Origin: Streptomyces netropsis
Lineage (GTDB): Bacteria; Actinomycetota; Actinomycetes; Streptomycetales; Streptomycetaceae
DNA: 64,000 bases
Assembly (NCBI RefSeq): GCF_014203545.1
Contig: NZ_JACHJG010000002.1
Location: 62,001-126,000, forward strand
Direction of reading: 5' to 3'
The notes under the pieces were generated by a model. It did not search any database, was not told where the DNA came from, and saw nothing but the letters and a program-made list of their open reading frames with translations. Made by a program: the position numbers and the translations under genes. Of this stretch, positions 15,685 to 23,584 are shown one piece after another (within the stretch, counting starts at the first letter, position 1; each line of letters opens with the position of its first letter).

Positions 15685-16637
15685 ACGATCCCTCCCTGTG
15701 CCCGGCGGCGGTCCATCCGCGCGGTGATCCAGTCGGTGAAGCGGGTCATGGGGATGGTGAGGGCCACGAAGATCAGCCCTGCGAGCACGTACGGCGTGTA
15801 GTTGAAGCTCTTGCTGGAGATGATCTGCGCCGCGTAGACCGCGTCGACCGCGCCGGCGATCGAGACGAGCCCGGTGTCCTTCTGGAGCGAGACGAGGTCG
15901 TTGAGGAGCGGCGGTACGACCCGGCGCACCGCCTGGGGCAGGATGACGAACCGGAGTGTCTGGCGCCCCGTCAGGCCCAGCGAGCGGGCCGCCGCGCGCT
16001 GGCTGGGATGCACGGACTCGATGCCGGCGCGGAACACCTCGGCGACGTACGCCGAGTACGTCAGCACCAGCGCCGTACCGCCCAGGAGGACGGGGTCGGT
16101 CGTCACCCCTTGCAGCCGCAGCGCCGGCACGCCGAAGACGACCATCAGCAGGCAGATGATGAGCGGCAGCCCGCGGAAGAAGTCCGTATAGGCGGTGGCG
16201 AGCGCGCGCAGCGGGAAGAACACCGGGCCGCGCAGGGTGCGGGCGACGGCGATCAGCAGACCGAGGACGAGGACCGCCGCGCCGCAGACGAGCAGCAGGC
16301 GGAGGTTGAGCAGCAGTCCCTCGAGGACCTTCGGCAGCGCCTCGCGGGCGTAGTGGGCGCTGAAGAACGTCTCGCGGGTGCGGGGCCAGCCGGGGGAGTT
16401 GACGACGAGGAGGAAGAGCGCGACGCCCGTGACCAGGGTGCTCCCTGCCGCGATGGCCGTGGCCCGGCGGGCCCGGGTCCGCTTGAACCGCTCGCGCTCG
16501 ACGCGCCGCGCGGACGGCACGTAGCCGTCGGCCGGGTCCGTCCCGTCCGCCCTTTCCGACGCACCGGAGTCCTTGTCGAGGGCCTTGTCGAACATCCCGT
16601 GTGCCGGGTCCTCCGGCACCGTGTCCTTGACCGTCAC
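15681..16637 (-). CDS. Polar amino acid ABC transporter, permease subunit
   Basis: The 318-residue membrane protein has a 65-residue charged cytosolic head ending RFKRTRARR, then about five helices. The His/Glu/Gln permease (HisMQ) features are FFRGLPLIICLLMVVFG and the EAA loop EVFRAGIESVHPSQRAAARSLGLTGRQTLRFVILPQAVR. The tail MDRRRAQGGIV is basic. One permease gene implies a homodimer channel. The start GTG 16637 overlaps the stop of the binding protein gene (GTGA, 16637-16634), and the stop overlaps the ATPase start, so all three are translationally coupled. Confidence 0.93.
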   Translation of the reverse strand: MTVKDTVPEDPAHGMFDKALDKDSGASERADGTDPADGYVPSARRVERERFKRTRARRATAIAAGSTLVTGVALFLLVVNSPGWPRTRETFFSAHYAREALPKVLEGLLLNLRLLLVCGAAVLVLGLLIAVARTLRGPVFFPLRALATAYTDFFRGLPLIICLLMVVFGVPALRLQGVTTDPVLLGGTALVLTYSAYVAEVFRAGIESVHPSQRAAARSLGLTGRQTLRFVILPQAVRRVVPPLLNDLVSLQKDTGLVSIAGAVDAVYAAQIISSKSFNYTPYVLAGLIFVALTIPMTRFTDWITARMDRRRAQGGIV

Positions 16638-17545
16638 TTGAGCACCGGGGCGTCTGCGGCCTCGGAGAGCCACTTCTTCTCCAGGCGGGTCAGGGTGCCG
16701 TCCTTGCGCAGCGCGTCGACGGCGTCGCCGACGCAGGCCGTGAGAGCGCTGCCCTTGTCGAGGACGAGGCCGAACTGTTCGGCCTTGCCGCCCTTGGCGT
16801 CGAACTGGCCGACGATCTTCGCTTCCGTCACCTCCGCCGAGGTGATGTAGAAGGCCGTGGGCAGGTCGACGATGATCGCGTCGACCTGGCCGTTCTTGAG
16901 CGCGGTCTTGGCGAAGTCGTTCTTCTGGAAGACCGCGGGCCGCTGGTCGGGCTTGATGACGTCGTCGAGGACGTCGAGGCTCGTGCTGCCCACCTGGGCG
17001 CCGAGCTTGACGCGCTTGAGGTCGGCGACGGACGTGGCCTTCGCCGCGGGGGAGTCCTTGAGCGCGATGACGGCCTGGCGCACGTCGTAGTAGCCCGGGG
17101 AGAAGTCCACGGCCCGGCGGCGCTCGTCGCTGATGGAGATCTGATTGAGGTCGAAGTCGAACTTCTTCTCCCCCGGCGCGAAGGAGTTCTGGAAGGGCAC
17201 GGTCTGCCAGACCACGTCGGACCGGCCGTAGCCGAGCCGCTCGGCGACGGCGTACGCGACGGCCGACTCGAAGCCCTTGCCGTTCGAGGGGTCGTCGTCC
17301 TGGAACCAGGGGGCGTACGCGGGCTTGTCCGTGCCCACCGTCAGCTTTCCGGCGGTCTCGGTGGCCAGCTTCCCCTTCACGCAGGAACCTTTGGCGGGCG
17401 CGGCGCCGGACGCCGTGCCGGGGGACTTCGCGGAGTCGGAGTCGTCCTGAGGGGCGCAGCCGGCGGCCGCCGCGCACAGAAGGGCGGCGGTGGCTGCCAG
17501 GAGCCTGGGGCGGCGGGCGTATCGGTGCTGGTTGGCGACGGGCAT
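16634..17545 (-). CDS. Polar amino acid ABC transporter, substrate-binding lipoprotein
   Basis: The 303-residue protein has a lipoprotein signal: RRPRLLAATAALLCAAAAGC with lipobox AAGC. The SBP_bac_3 fold follows: KLTVGTDKPAYAPWFQDDDPSNGKG, FDFDLNQISISDERRRAVDFSPGYYDVRQAV, VGSTSLDVLDDV and WLSEAADAPVLK. The set is typical of glutamate, glutamine or cystine uptake; the ligand is not certain. I took ATG 17545 because the signal peptide follows at once. In-frame ATGs at 17587 and 17629 would add a non-signal-like leader, and 17629 falls inside the 18-bp palindrome. First gene of the operon. Confidence 0.92.
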   Translation of the reverse strand: MPVANQHRYARRPRLLAATAALLCAAAAGCAPQDDSDSAKSPGTASGAAPAKGSCVKGKLATETAGKLTVGTDKPAYAPWFQDDDPSNGKGFESAVAYAVAERLGYGRSDVVWQTVPFQNSFAPGEKKFDFDLNQISISDERRRAVDFSPGYYDVRQAVIALKDSPAAKATSVADLKRVKLGAQVGSTSLDVLDDVIKPDQRPAVFQKNDFAKTALKNGQVDAIIVDLPTAFYITSAEVTEAKIVGQFDAKGGKAEQFGLVLDKGSALTACVGDAVDALRKDGTLTRLEKKWLSEAADAPVLK

Positions 17546-17624
17546 GGCGGGAGACTGGCAGCGCGCGAGGTCATCTGTCCAGGTCATGCCACGAACGGTC
17601 CGAATAGCGGAAGACTGTTGCCGA

Positions 17625-17642
17625 TTCATGAACGTTCATGAA
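17625..17642. promoter_or_regulatory. 18-bp perfect palindrome upstream of the amino acid ABC operon
   Basis: TTCATGAACGTTCATGAA reads the same on both strands and consists of two TTCATGAA-like half sites. It lies 80 bases upstream of the chosen binding-protein start, a suitable place for a repressor or activator of the transporter. No regulator gene is adjacent, so the factor would act in trans. Confidence 0.6.
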
Positions 17643-17829
17643 CTCGGCCGGGCCGGGGTAGACGTCCGGGGGGAGGGCTGGACCATGGCCGAAAAAGCAC
17701 CGGTACGGTCACCGTGGCCGGTGTGCCGGAAGGGACAGGATCCTGTCCATGGGGCGCGCCGGGCGACGGGCGGCAGGAAAATTAGCGGCCCGACCGGGGG
17801 GTCGGCAGGATAATTTATCGCCACTCCCC

Positions 17830-17878
17830 TTGAGGTGAAGAACCTGACACAGATACGGTGTCTTAACACCAGGTTCTT
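17830..17878 (+). promoter_or_regulatory. Promoter embedded in a 9-bp inverted repeat (DUF6421 operon)
   Basis: A -35 TTGAGG (17830-17835) and -10 TACGGT (17854-17859) are separated by 18 bases. AAGAACCTG (17838-17846) and its exact reverse complement CAGGTTCTT (17870-17878) flank the -10 box. Inside lies a second small inverted repeat GGTGT-CTTA-ACACC (17857-17870). The ribosome site GAGGAGGGG begins 3 bases after the repeat. It reads best as an operator over the promoter; as RNA it could also fold as a hairpin just before the ribosome site. Confidence 0.55.
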
Positions 17879-17894
17879 CTGAGGAGGGGTAGCC

Positions 17895-19289
17895 ATGACG
17901 GAAATCCTTGCGCCGATAGCGGCGGAGGCCAACATTTTGTCCGCGGAGCGTGTGGTGGGCCACCCGGCCTGGGCCACGCTCAAGGACGCCGTAGAGGCTA
18001 TTCGGCCTTGGCAGTCCGCGGACGGCTCCATCGACCTCGCGGCCGAGGGCGCACCGCCGGGCGAGATCGTCCGGGCCGAGGTCGACCGCGTCATCGCGGC
18101 CGTCGGGGAGCTCTCCCCGCTCGTGCCCCACGACGCCGAGTACCACGCCGCTCTCGCCGCGGACCTGCGCCGCTGGGCCGACACGGGCTTCGGCGTGCCG
18201 GACTTCCTCGACTCCCTGCTGGCCTTCCAGCCCGCCGCGCACCGCGCCGACGGCCTCCAGCACCTCGTGGTCTTCCCCATGTACACGCAGAACGGCAACC
18301 CCGACCGCAACTTCGAGGCCGTCGCCCTGCGCGTCGTATGGCCGGAGTGGCTCTCCGAGCTGGAGCGCACCCGCTACGACAACCCGCTCTTCCTCGGCAT
18401 CACCTTCGAGGACTTCACCTCGGGCTACGACACCAACTCCGCGGTCCTCTTCCCGGAGACCATCGCCGTCCGCGAGGCCCCCGAGCGCTTCACCTGGGGC
18501 GGGATCTTCTGTGACCGCGAGGCGGCCCGCTTCCGCGCCGTCACCGAGGCGGCCGTCGCCACCCTCGGCCTTGAGCTGCCGGCCGACATCCAGGACATGG
18601 TCGGCGACCAGCACCGCTGCGAGGAGGCGTTCGTCCTGTGGGACATGGTCCACGACCGCACCCACAGCCACGGTGACCTGCCCTTCGACCCCTTCATGAT
18701 CAAGCAGCGGCAGCCGTTCTGGATGTACGGGCTGGAGGAGCTGCGCTGCGACCTCACCGCCTTCAAGGAGGCCGTGAAGCTGGAGGCCGACGGCGTCTCC
18801 CAGGGCCGCGACGTGCAGTACGCCGTGCTCTTCGACCGGATGTTCCGTTTCCCCCTCTCCGGTGACCGGGTCCGCAACTACGACGGCCTCGGCGGGCAGC
18901 TGCTCTTCGCCTACCTCCACAAGCACGACGTCGTACGCTGGACGGACAACACCCTCCACATCGACTGGCAGCGCGCCCCGCAGGTCACCAACCAGCTGTG
19001 CGCCGAGATCGAGAAGCTCTACCGCGACGGGATCGACCGCCCCAAGCTCGTCCACTGGTTCGCCGCCTACGACCTGGTCTCGACCTACCTCTCCCCGCAC
19101 CCCGGCTCCGTATGGGCCAAGGGCCCCGACGCCCTGGACCTCACCCAGCCGCCGCGCAAGCTCGTGGACGACGTGCTTCCCGACGAGTTCCCGCTCAGCA
19201 TGTTCTATGAGGCCCTTGCCAAGAAGCTGCGCGGCGTGATCGCCTCGACCAAGGGGATCACCGCGACGCGCGAGCAGGTGGCCGCGTGA
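17895..19289 (+). CDS. DUF6421 family protein
   Basis: The 464-residue soluble protein of unknown function begins MTEILAPIAAEANILSAERV and matches the DUF6421 family as I know it from streptomycetes. It has no signal or membrane helix. A conserved-looking cluster MVHDRTHSHGDLPFDPFM (His253, Asp254, His257, His259), then GLEELRCDLTAF (Glu281, Glu282, Asp286), resembles the zinc site of gluzincin peptidases (HExxH then a downstream Glu) with Asp in place of the catalytic Glu; this is my inference. GAGGAGGGG precedes the ATG. It is the first of three tightly linked genes with an SDR and a threonine aldolase, and its promoter is overlaid by an inverted repeat. Confidence 0.85.
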   Translation: MTEILAPIAAEANILSAERVVGHPAWATLKDAVEAIRPWQSADGSIDLAAEGAPPGEIVRAEVDRVIAAVGELSPLVPHDAEYHAALAADLRRWADTGFGVPDFLDSLLAFQPAAHRADGLQHLVVFPMYTQNGNPDRNFEAVALRVVWPEWLSELERTRYDNPLFLGITFEDFTSGYDTNSAVLFPETIAVREAPERFTWGGIFCDREAARFRAVTEAAVATLGLELPADIQDMVGDQHRCEEAFVLWDMVHDRTHSHGDLPFDPFMIKQRQPFWMYGLEELRCDLTAFKEAVKLEADGVSQGRDVQYAVLFDRMFRFPLSGDRVRNYDGLGGQLLFAYLHKHDVVRWTDNTLHIDWQRAPQVTNQLCAEIEKLYRDGIDRPKLVHWFAAYDLVSTYLSPHPGSVWAKGPDALDLTQPPRKLVDDVLPDEFPLSMFYEALAKKLRGVIASTKGITATREQVAA

Positions 19290-19315
19290 GCAAGCTCGAG
19301 AGTGAGGCGACGACC

Positions 19316-20077
19316 ATGAGCACTCCGACGAACGGCAATGGCCGGCTGGACGGGGCCGTCGTGGCGGTGGCGGGAGCCGCCGGCCCGGCGGGCCGCGCCG
19401 CCCTGCTGCGCCTGGCCGAGGCCGGGGCGACCGTCGTCGCCTCCGACGCGGACGCCGCACGCCTCGCCGAGGCCGTCGACGCCGCCCGTTACGCCCACGG
19501 CGGCGCCACCGTCACCGGCGACACCGTGGACCTGCTCGACCTCGAGGCGACCCGCGCCTGGGCCGACCGCACCGAGAAGGAGTTCGGCCGCATCGACGGT
19601 CTCGTCCACCTGGTGGGCGGCTGGCGCGGCTCCGCCACCTTCGCCGAGACCGACATCGCCGACTGGGACCTCCTGGAGAAGCTGCTCATCCGCACGGTGC
19701 AGCACACCTCCCTGGCCTTCGAGGCCCCGCTGGCACGCAGCGGCAACGGCCGGTACCTCCTCATCAGCGCCGCGGGTGCCAGCCGGCCCACCGCGGGCAA
19801 CGCCGCCTACTCCGCCTCCAAGGCCGCCGCCGAGGCCTGGACGCTCGCCCTCGGCGACGCCTTCCGCAAGGCGGGGGGCGAGGAGGGCCCGTCGGCCGCG
19901 GCTGCCATTCTGGTGGTCAAGGCGCTGGTGCACGACGCCATGCGCGCCGAGCGTCCCAACGCGAAGTTCGCGGGCTTCACGGACGTCACCGACCTGGCCG
20001 AGGCCATCGTCGACGTCTGGTCCAAGCCCGCCCAGGAAGTGAACGGAACCCGTCTGTGGCTGACTCCGCAATCGTGA
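19316..20077 (+). CDS. SDR family NAD(P)-dependent oxidoreductase
   Basis: The 253-residue Rossmann protein begins MSTPTNGNGRLDGAVVAVAGAAGPAG; the nucleotide loop reads AGAAGPAG rather than the usual TGxxxGxG. DGLVHLVGGW replaces the NNAG block. The catalytic Ser151 (LLISAAGAS), Tyr165 and Lys169 (YSASKAA) are present, so it should be active as a dehydrogenase or reductase. ATG 19316 follows GAGG at an 8-base distance. An in-frame GTG at 19286 overlaps the DUF6421 stop (GTGA) and would add ten residues. The 3' end overlaps the aldolase gene by 22 bases, so the three products are probably made in step. Confidence 0.9.
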   Translation: MSTPTNGNGRLDGAVVAVAGAAGPAGRAALLRLAEAGATVVASDADAARLAEAVDAARYAHGGATVTGDTVDLLDLEATRAWADRTEKEFGRIDGLVHLVGGWRGSATFAETDIADWDLLEKLLIRTVQHTSLAFEAPLARSGNGRYLLISAAGASRPTAGNAAYSASKAAAEAWTLALGDAFRKAGGEEGPSAAAAILVVKALVHDAMRAERPNAKFAGFTDVTDLAEAIVDVWSKPAQEVNGTRLWLTPQS

Positions 20078-21141
20078 CCCCGGTGACCGACGCCGTCCGT
20101 CGGCACGACACCGAGCTGCGCGGCTTCGCGAGCGACAACTACGCGGGCGCGCACCCGGAGATCCTCGCGGCGCTCGCCCTGGCCAACGGCGGTCATCAGG
20201 TCTCCTACGGAGAGGACGACTACACCGCCCATCTCCAGGACGTGATGCGCGCCCACTTCGGGCCGACCGCCGAGACCTTCCCGGTCTTCAACGGGACGGG
20301 CGCCAACGTCGTCGCCCTCCAGGCGGCGACCGAGCGGTGGGGCGCGGTGATCTGTGCCGAGAGCGCCCACCTCCACGTCGACGAGTGCGGCGCGCCCGAG
20401 CGGGTGGGCGGCCTCAAGCTGCTCACCGTGCCGACCGAGCACGGCAAGCTCACGCCTGAGCTGATCGACCGTGAGGCGTTCGGCTGGGACGACGAGCACC
20501 GGGCCCAGCCCCAGCTCGTCGCCATCACCCAGACCACCGAGCTGGGCACCTGCTACACCCCCGAGGAGATCCGGGAGATCTGCGACCACGCCCACGAGCG
20601 CGGTATGAAGGTCTTCCTGGACGGCTCGCGCATAGCCAACGCGGCGGCCACGCTCGGCCTTCCGCTGCGGGCCTTCACCACCGACGCCGGAGTGGACCTG
20701 CTCTCCTTCGGCGGCACCAAGAACGGCCTGGTGTTCGGCGAGTGCGTCGTCGTCCTCAACCCGGACGCGGTGCGGGCGATGAAGCACCTGCGCAAGATGT
20801 CGATGCAGCTGGCCTCCAAGATGCGCTTCGTCTCGGCCCAGTTCGAGGCCCTGCTCACGGGCGACCTCTGGCTGCGCAGCGCCTCGCACGCCAACGCCAT
20901 GGCCACGCGCCTGGCCGAGGGCGTACGGGCCGTGGACGGCGTCGAGCTCCTGCACCCGGTGCAGGCCAACGGCGTCTTCGCCCGGCTGCCGCACGACGTG
21001 GCCGTGCGTCTGCAGAAGCGCTACCGCTTCTACTTCTGGGACGAGCCGGCCGGCGTCGTCCGCTGGATGTGCTCCTTCGACACCACCGAGGCCGACGTGG
21101 ACGCCTTCGTCGCGGCGGTCGCGGAGGAGATGGCCAAGTAG
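20056..21141 (+). CDS. Low-specificity L-threonine aldolase / beta-eliminating lyase family
   Basis: The 361-residue PLP enzyme of fold type I begins MADSAIVTPVTDAVRRHDTELRGFASDNYAGAHPEI. It shows FNGTGANVVALQ, CAESAHLHVDECGAPER (His stacking on PLP), ITQTTELGTCYTPEEI, KVFLDGSRIANAA (Asp binding the pyridine N) and LLSFGGTKNGLVFGE with the PLP lysine Lys222. It splits L-threonine or related beta-hydroxy amino acids into glycine and an aldehyde, or acts on a related substrate. GTG 20056 lies inside the SDR gene; GTG 20074 is an alternative. As last gene of the operon it is followed by two terminators. An SDR partner could oxidise or reduce the aldehyde or hydroxyl partner (inference). Confidence 0.92.
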   Translation: MADSAIVTPVTDAVRRHDTELRGFASDNYAGAHPEILAALALANGGHQVSYGEDDYTAHLQDVMRAHFGPTAETFPVFNGTGANVVALQAATERWGAVICAESAHLHVDECGAPERVGGLKLLTVPTEHGKLTPELIDREAFGWDDEHRAQPQLVAITQTTELGTCYTPEEIREICDHAHERGMKVFLDGSRIANAAATLGLPLRAFTTDAGVDLLSFGGTKNGLVFGECVVVLNPDAVRAMKHLRKMSMQLASKMRFVSAQFEALLTGDLWLRSASHANAMATRLAEGVRAVDGVELLHPVQANGVFARLPHDVAVRLQKRYRFYFWDEPAGVVRWMCSFDTTEADVDAFVAAVAEEMAK

Positions 21142-21166
21142 CGGCGTACCTCACGCACGCATGACC

Positions 21167-21203
21167 AAGGCCCCCGGCCGTCGCGCAGACGGCCGGGGGC
21201 CTT
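21167..21203 (+). terminator. Terminator of the DUF6421 operon
   Basis: Perfect 16-bp arms beginning AAGGCCCCCGG and ending CCGGGGGCCTT surround a 5-base loop, 25 bases after the aldolase stop. Confidence 0.9.
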
Positions 21204-21216
21204 GAGTCGTTCCACC

Positions 21217-21246
21217 GTGTGCCCCGGGCGGCTGCCCGGGGCACAC
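21217..21246. terminator. Second terminator hairpin before the convergent acyltransferase
   Basis: Perfect 13-bp arms (GTGTGCCCCGGGC and its complement) around the loop GGCT. Placed 25 bases beyond the stop of the leftward acyltransferase gene, it probably serves that gene and insulates the two operons. Confidence 0.85.
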
Positions 21247-21270
21247 GGACGTCGGTGAGCCGTCGGCCGG

Positions 21271-22002
21271 CTAGCGCCGCCGGTCCAGCGCCGCGGCCTC
21301 CGCCGGGCTCGGGGCCGTGCCACCGAGGTGGGACGGTATCCACCAGGTGTCGTCCGGCCCCTTGGGACGGACGGGATAGGCGCGCTGGGCCGCTTCCAGC
21401 AGGTCCTGCACCCGGGCCCGCACGCGCTCGGTGACGGTGTCCGCGTGCTCGGCGGGGTCGGCCGCGATCGGCTCGCCCACCCGCATCGTGATCGGGATGT
21501 GATGACGGCCCAGGTCACGCTTGTGACCCTTGGTCCAGAGCCGCTGTGTACCCCACACGGCCATCGGCAGCACCGGAACCCCGGCCTCCTGGGCCAGCCG
21601 CGCCGCCCCCGACTTGAAGTTCTTCAGCGTGAACGACTGGGAGATCGTCGCCTCCGGGAAGACCCCGATGATCTCGCCCGAGCGCAGCGCCTTGAGGGCG
21701 TGCTTGTACGCGTCCATGCCCGCCGCGCGGTCCACGGGGATGTGCTTCATCGCCCGCATCAGCGGGCCCGACACCTTGTGCCGGAAGACGGACTCCTTGG
21801 CCATGAACCGCACCAGGCGCTTGGCCGGGCGGGCGGCCAGCCCGCAGAAGACGAAGTCGAGGTATCCGATGTGGTTGCTCACCAGGACCGCCCCACCGCG
21901 CTGCGGAATGTGTTCGCTGCCCTGGATGTCGAAGCGCAGATCGAGCGCCTTGAACATGGTGCGGGCGACGCCGATCACCGGGGGGTAGACGAGTTCTGCC
22001 AT
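21271..22002 (-). CDS. 1-acyl-sn-glycerol-3-phosphate acyltransferase family protein
   Basis: The 243-residue PlsC-family protein has the acyltransferase motif NHIGYLD (His44, Asp49), followed by KRLVRFMAKESVF and HIPVDR (motif II/III positions) and FPEATIS (residues 115-121). These form the active site for transfer of acyl groups to lysophosphatidate or a similar lipid at the membrane. The N-terminus MAELVYPPVIGVARTMFKALDL is amphipathic and may sit on the membrane. The C-terminal extension after residue 205 is rich in Pro/Asp/Arg. A single gene, convergent with the DUF6421 operon. Confidence 0.9.
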   Translation of the reverse strand: MAELVYPPVIGVARTMFKALDLRFDIQGSEHIPQRGGAVLVSNHIGYLDFVFCGLAARPAKRLVRFMAKESVFRHKVSGPLMRAMKHIPVDRAAGMDAYKHALKALRSGEIIGVFPEATISQSFTLKNFKSGAARLAQEAGVPVLPMAVWGTQRLWTKGHKRDLGRHHIPITMRVGEPIAADPAEHADTVTERVRARVQDLLEAAQRAYPVRPKGPDDTWWIPSHLGGTAPSPAEAAALDRRR

Positions 22003-22350
22003 ATCGGGGAATCCTTCTGGGCCTGGGGAGGGGTGTCCCGGCTGAAGTTACGCGGCCGTAGGTTCTCGGCTTCCGGCAGATCGTGCCTGAATGCCCGGCC
22101 TGTCGGCCAGCGAGGATGCCCCGCAGAACGGGAGATTCTCATCACGTCGGCCGGAATCCGGTACAGCCGAAGGTACACCGGGGATCCGGCGCGGACACCG
22201 CCCGTGCCGAACCCGGCCGTTCGTGCCCCGGCGTCCGCCCGCCGGACCCGTCGCCCGGGCGGGAAATTTCTCCGGGCCCTACGGTGCTGCACACGGGAGA
22301 TCGGACACAGGTCCGGACGGTGACCGGACGGCGACGACGGAGGGACGCGG
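22003..22350. other. Intergenic region without a supported gene
   Basis: The 348 bases lie between two outward-reading genes, the acyltransferase (-) and a thioredoxin (+), and must hold both promoters. The only AT-leaning block is GGGAAATTTCTCC (22260-22272), with TACGGT (22280-22285) as a possible -10 for the thioredoxin. Open frames across it have poor codon statistics and no recognisable product. Confidence 0.4.
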
Positions 22351-22686
22351 GTGCGCGGGCGGGGCCACGAGGGCGAGCGGGAGCGGCTGAGCGCCGCGGA
22401 CATCGGCGCCGAGCTGGGGGAGCGGGCCACGCTCGTCCAGTTCGCGAGCGCCTTCTGCCAACCGTGCAGGGCGACCCGGCGCACCCTCGCCGAGGTCGCG
22501 GACATGGTCGACGGGGTGGCGCACGTCGAGATCGACGCGGAGGCGCGGCTCGAACTCGTACGCGCCCTGCGGATCACCGGCACGCCGACCGTCTTCGTCC
22601 TCGACGCGGACGGCCACGTCGTGCGCCGCGCCGCCGGTCAGCCGCGTAAGGCCGATGTCATCGCCGCCCTCGGCGAAGCCGTCTGA
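22351..22686 (+). CDS. Thioredoxin family protein
   Basis: The 111-residue protein has a thioredoxin fold. VQFASAFCQPCRATRRTLAEVA carries the redox pair Cys36/Cys39 with a CQPC active site instead of the classical CGPC. VEIDAEARLELVRALRITGTPTVFVLDADG holds the cis-proline (TPT). The start is GTG 22351 with GGAGGG upstream. The changed CxxC dipeptide alters redox potential in relatives, so it may serve a specialised partner. It is a single gene followed by a flavin reductase under its own promoter. Confidence 0.9.
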   Translation: MRGRGHEGERERLSAADIGAELGERATLVQFASAFCQPCRATRRTLAEVADMVDGVAHVEIDAEARLELVRALRITGTPTVFVLDADGHVVRRAAGQPRKADVIAALGEAV

Positions 22687-22741
22687 CCCGTGATCCGCCT
22701 CCCATCTGCCCGGCCGCCCTTGACGCTCCGTGCTCCGAATC

Positions 22742-22752
22742 GTCACTGTGAC
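22742..22752 (+). promoter_or_regulatory. Short palindrome in the flavin reductase promoter region
   Basis: GTCAC-T-GTGAC is a perfect 5-bp inverted repeat, 17 bases after a TTGACG (22720-22725) that could be a -35. The leader from here to the ATG at 22889 is about 140 bases long. Confidence 0.35.
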
Positions 22753-22888
22753 GCTATGTGGCCTGGAACCCGCCTCTACGGACGTGCGCACGTGGATCTC
22801 TCGCGGACCTCGAGCGCGCGCTGTCCGAGCCCGTGAGCAGCCTCGACCGCACGCTCCCGGCTCGAACCTCCAGCAGAAGGACAGCTCC

Positions 22889-23395
22889 ATGACGGCCCCA
22901 TCCGGACTGGGCACCGCCCACCTCGCCACCCCCGAACTGCTGCGCTCCGTCTTCCGGCGGCACGCGGCCGGCGTCGCCGTGATCACCGCGCCCGGCCCGC
23001 GTCCGGTCGGCTTCACCGCCACCTCCCTCACCTCCGTGGCCGCCGAACCCCCGGTCGTCTCCTTCGGGATCGGCACCGGCTCCTCCAGCTGGCCCGTCAT
23101 CGCCGAGGCCGAGCACGTCGGGGTGCACATACTCGGCGAGCACCAGCGCGAGCTGGCCGGCACCTTCGCCCGCAGCGGCGCCGACCGGTTCGCCCCGCCC
23201 ACCCAGTGGCGCACCGGCCCCGAGGGGGTGCCGCTGCTCGACGGCGTACTGGCCTGGCTGGTGTGCCGCATCGTGGCCAGGGTGCCCGCCGGCGACCACC
23301 GGATCGTGCTCGCCGAGGCGGTCGTCGGCGACCCCGCCGGGGCGGGCCGCCCGCTCCTCTACCACCAGGGGCGCTTCAACGGTCTGCGGGACTGA
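22889..23395 (+). CDS. Flavin reductase family protein (FMN-binding split barrel)
   Basis: The 168-residue protein begins MTAPSGLGTAHLATPELLRSVFRRHAAGVAVITA. It has the flavin-reductase-like domain: GFTATSLTSVAAEPPVVSFGI (flavin phosphate loop), FARSGADRFAPP, and DHRIVLAEAVVGDPAGAGRPLLYHQGRFNGL near the end. Such enzymes supply reduced FMN or FAD with NAD(P)H to a partner monooxygenase. No oxygenase gene is adjacent, so the partner is elsewhere. ATG 22889 follows GAAGGA. Confidence 0.88.
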   Translation: MTAPSGLGTAHLATPELLRSVFRRHAAGVAVITAPGPRPVGFTATSLTSVAAEPPVVSFGIGTGSSSWPVIAEAEHVGVHILGEHQRELAGTFARSGADRFAPPTQWRTGPEGVPLLDGVLAWLVCRIVARVPAGDHRIVLAEAVVGDPAGAGRPLLYHQGRFNGLRD

Positions 23396-23584
23396 GACGT
23401 CCCGCGTTTCCCGCGTTGGACAGATCACAGTTCAGCGGCCTTGCGCTCGTGGAACGCGCTCGATGTACTGACGAGTAACATTCTGGTGGGAGCGGAGCCC
23501 GATCCAGCCGGAATCCGCCCCACAAGGCGCCTATGCTGCCTGCACAAGGCAGCTACGAAGAGACGATGCAGTAGGAGAGCCGGC

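Larger units (their letters stand above)
17546..17894. promoter_or_regulatory. Divergent intergenic region between ABC transporter and DUF6421 operons
   Basis: This 349-base stretch holds no convincing gene. Near its left side lies an 18-bp perfect palindrome (17625-17642). Near its right side lies a promoter wrapped in an inverted repeat (17830-17878). An AT-rich block (AGGATAATTTATCG, 17806-17819), rare in this DNA, separates them. Confidence 0.6.

Noticed and set aside
16634..17477. Extension of the permease frame through the binding protein gene
   Set aside because: The frame is open but the translation is Arg-rich and without helices; the GTGA overlap at 16637 marks the start.
17546..17629. 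Upstream starts (17587, 17629) for the binding protein
   Set aside because: They would put 14-28 non-signal residues before a standard lipoprotein signal, and 17629 lies in the palindrome.
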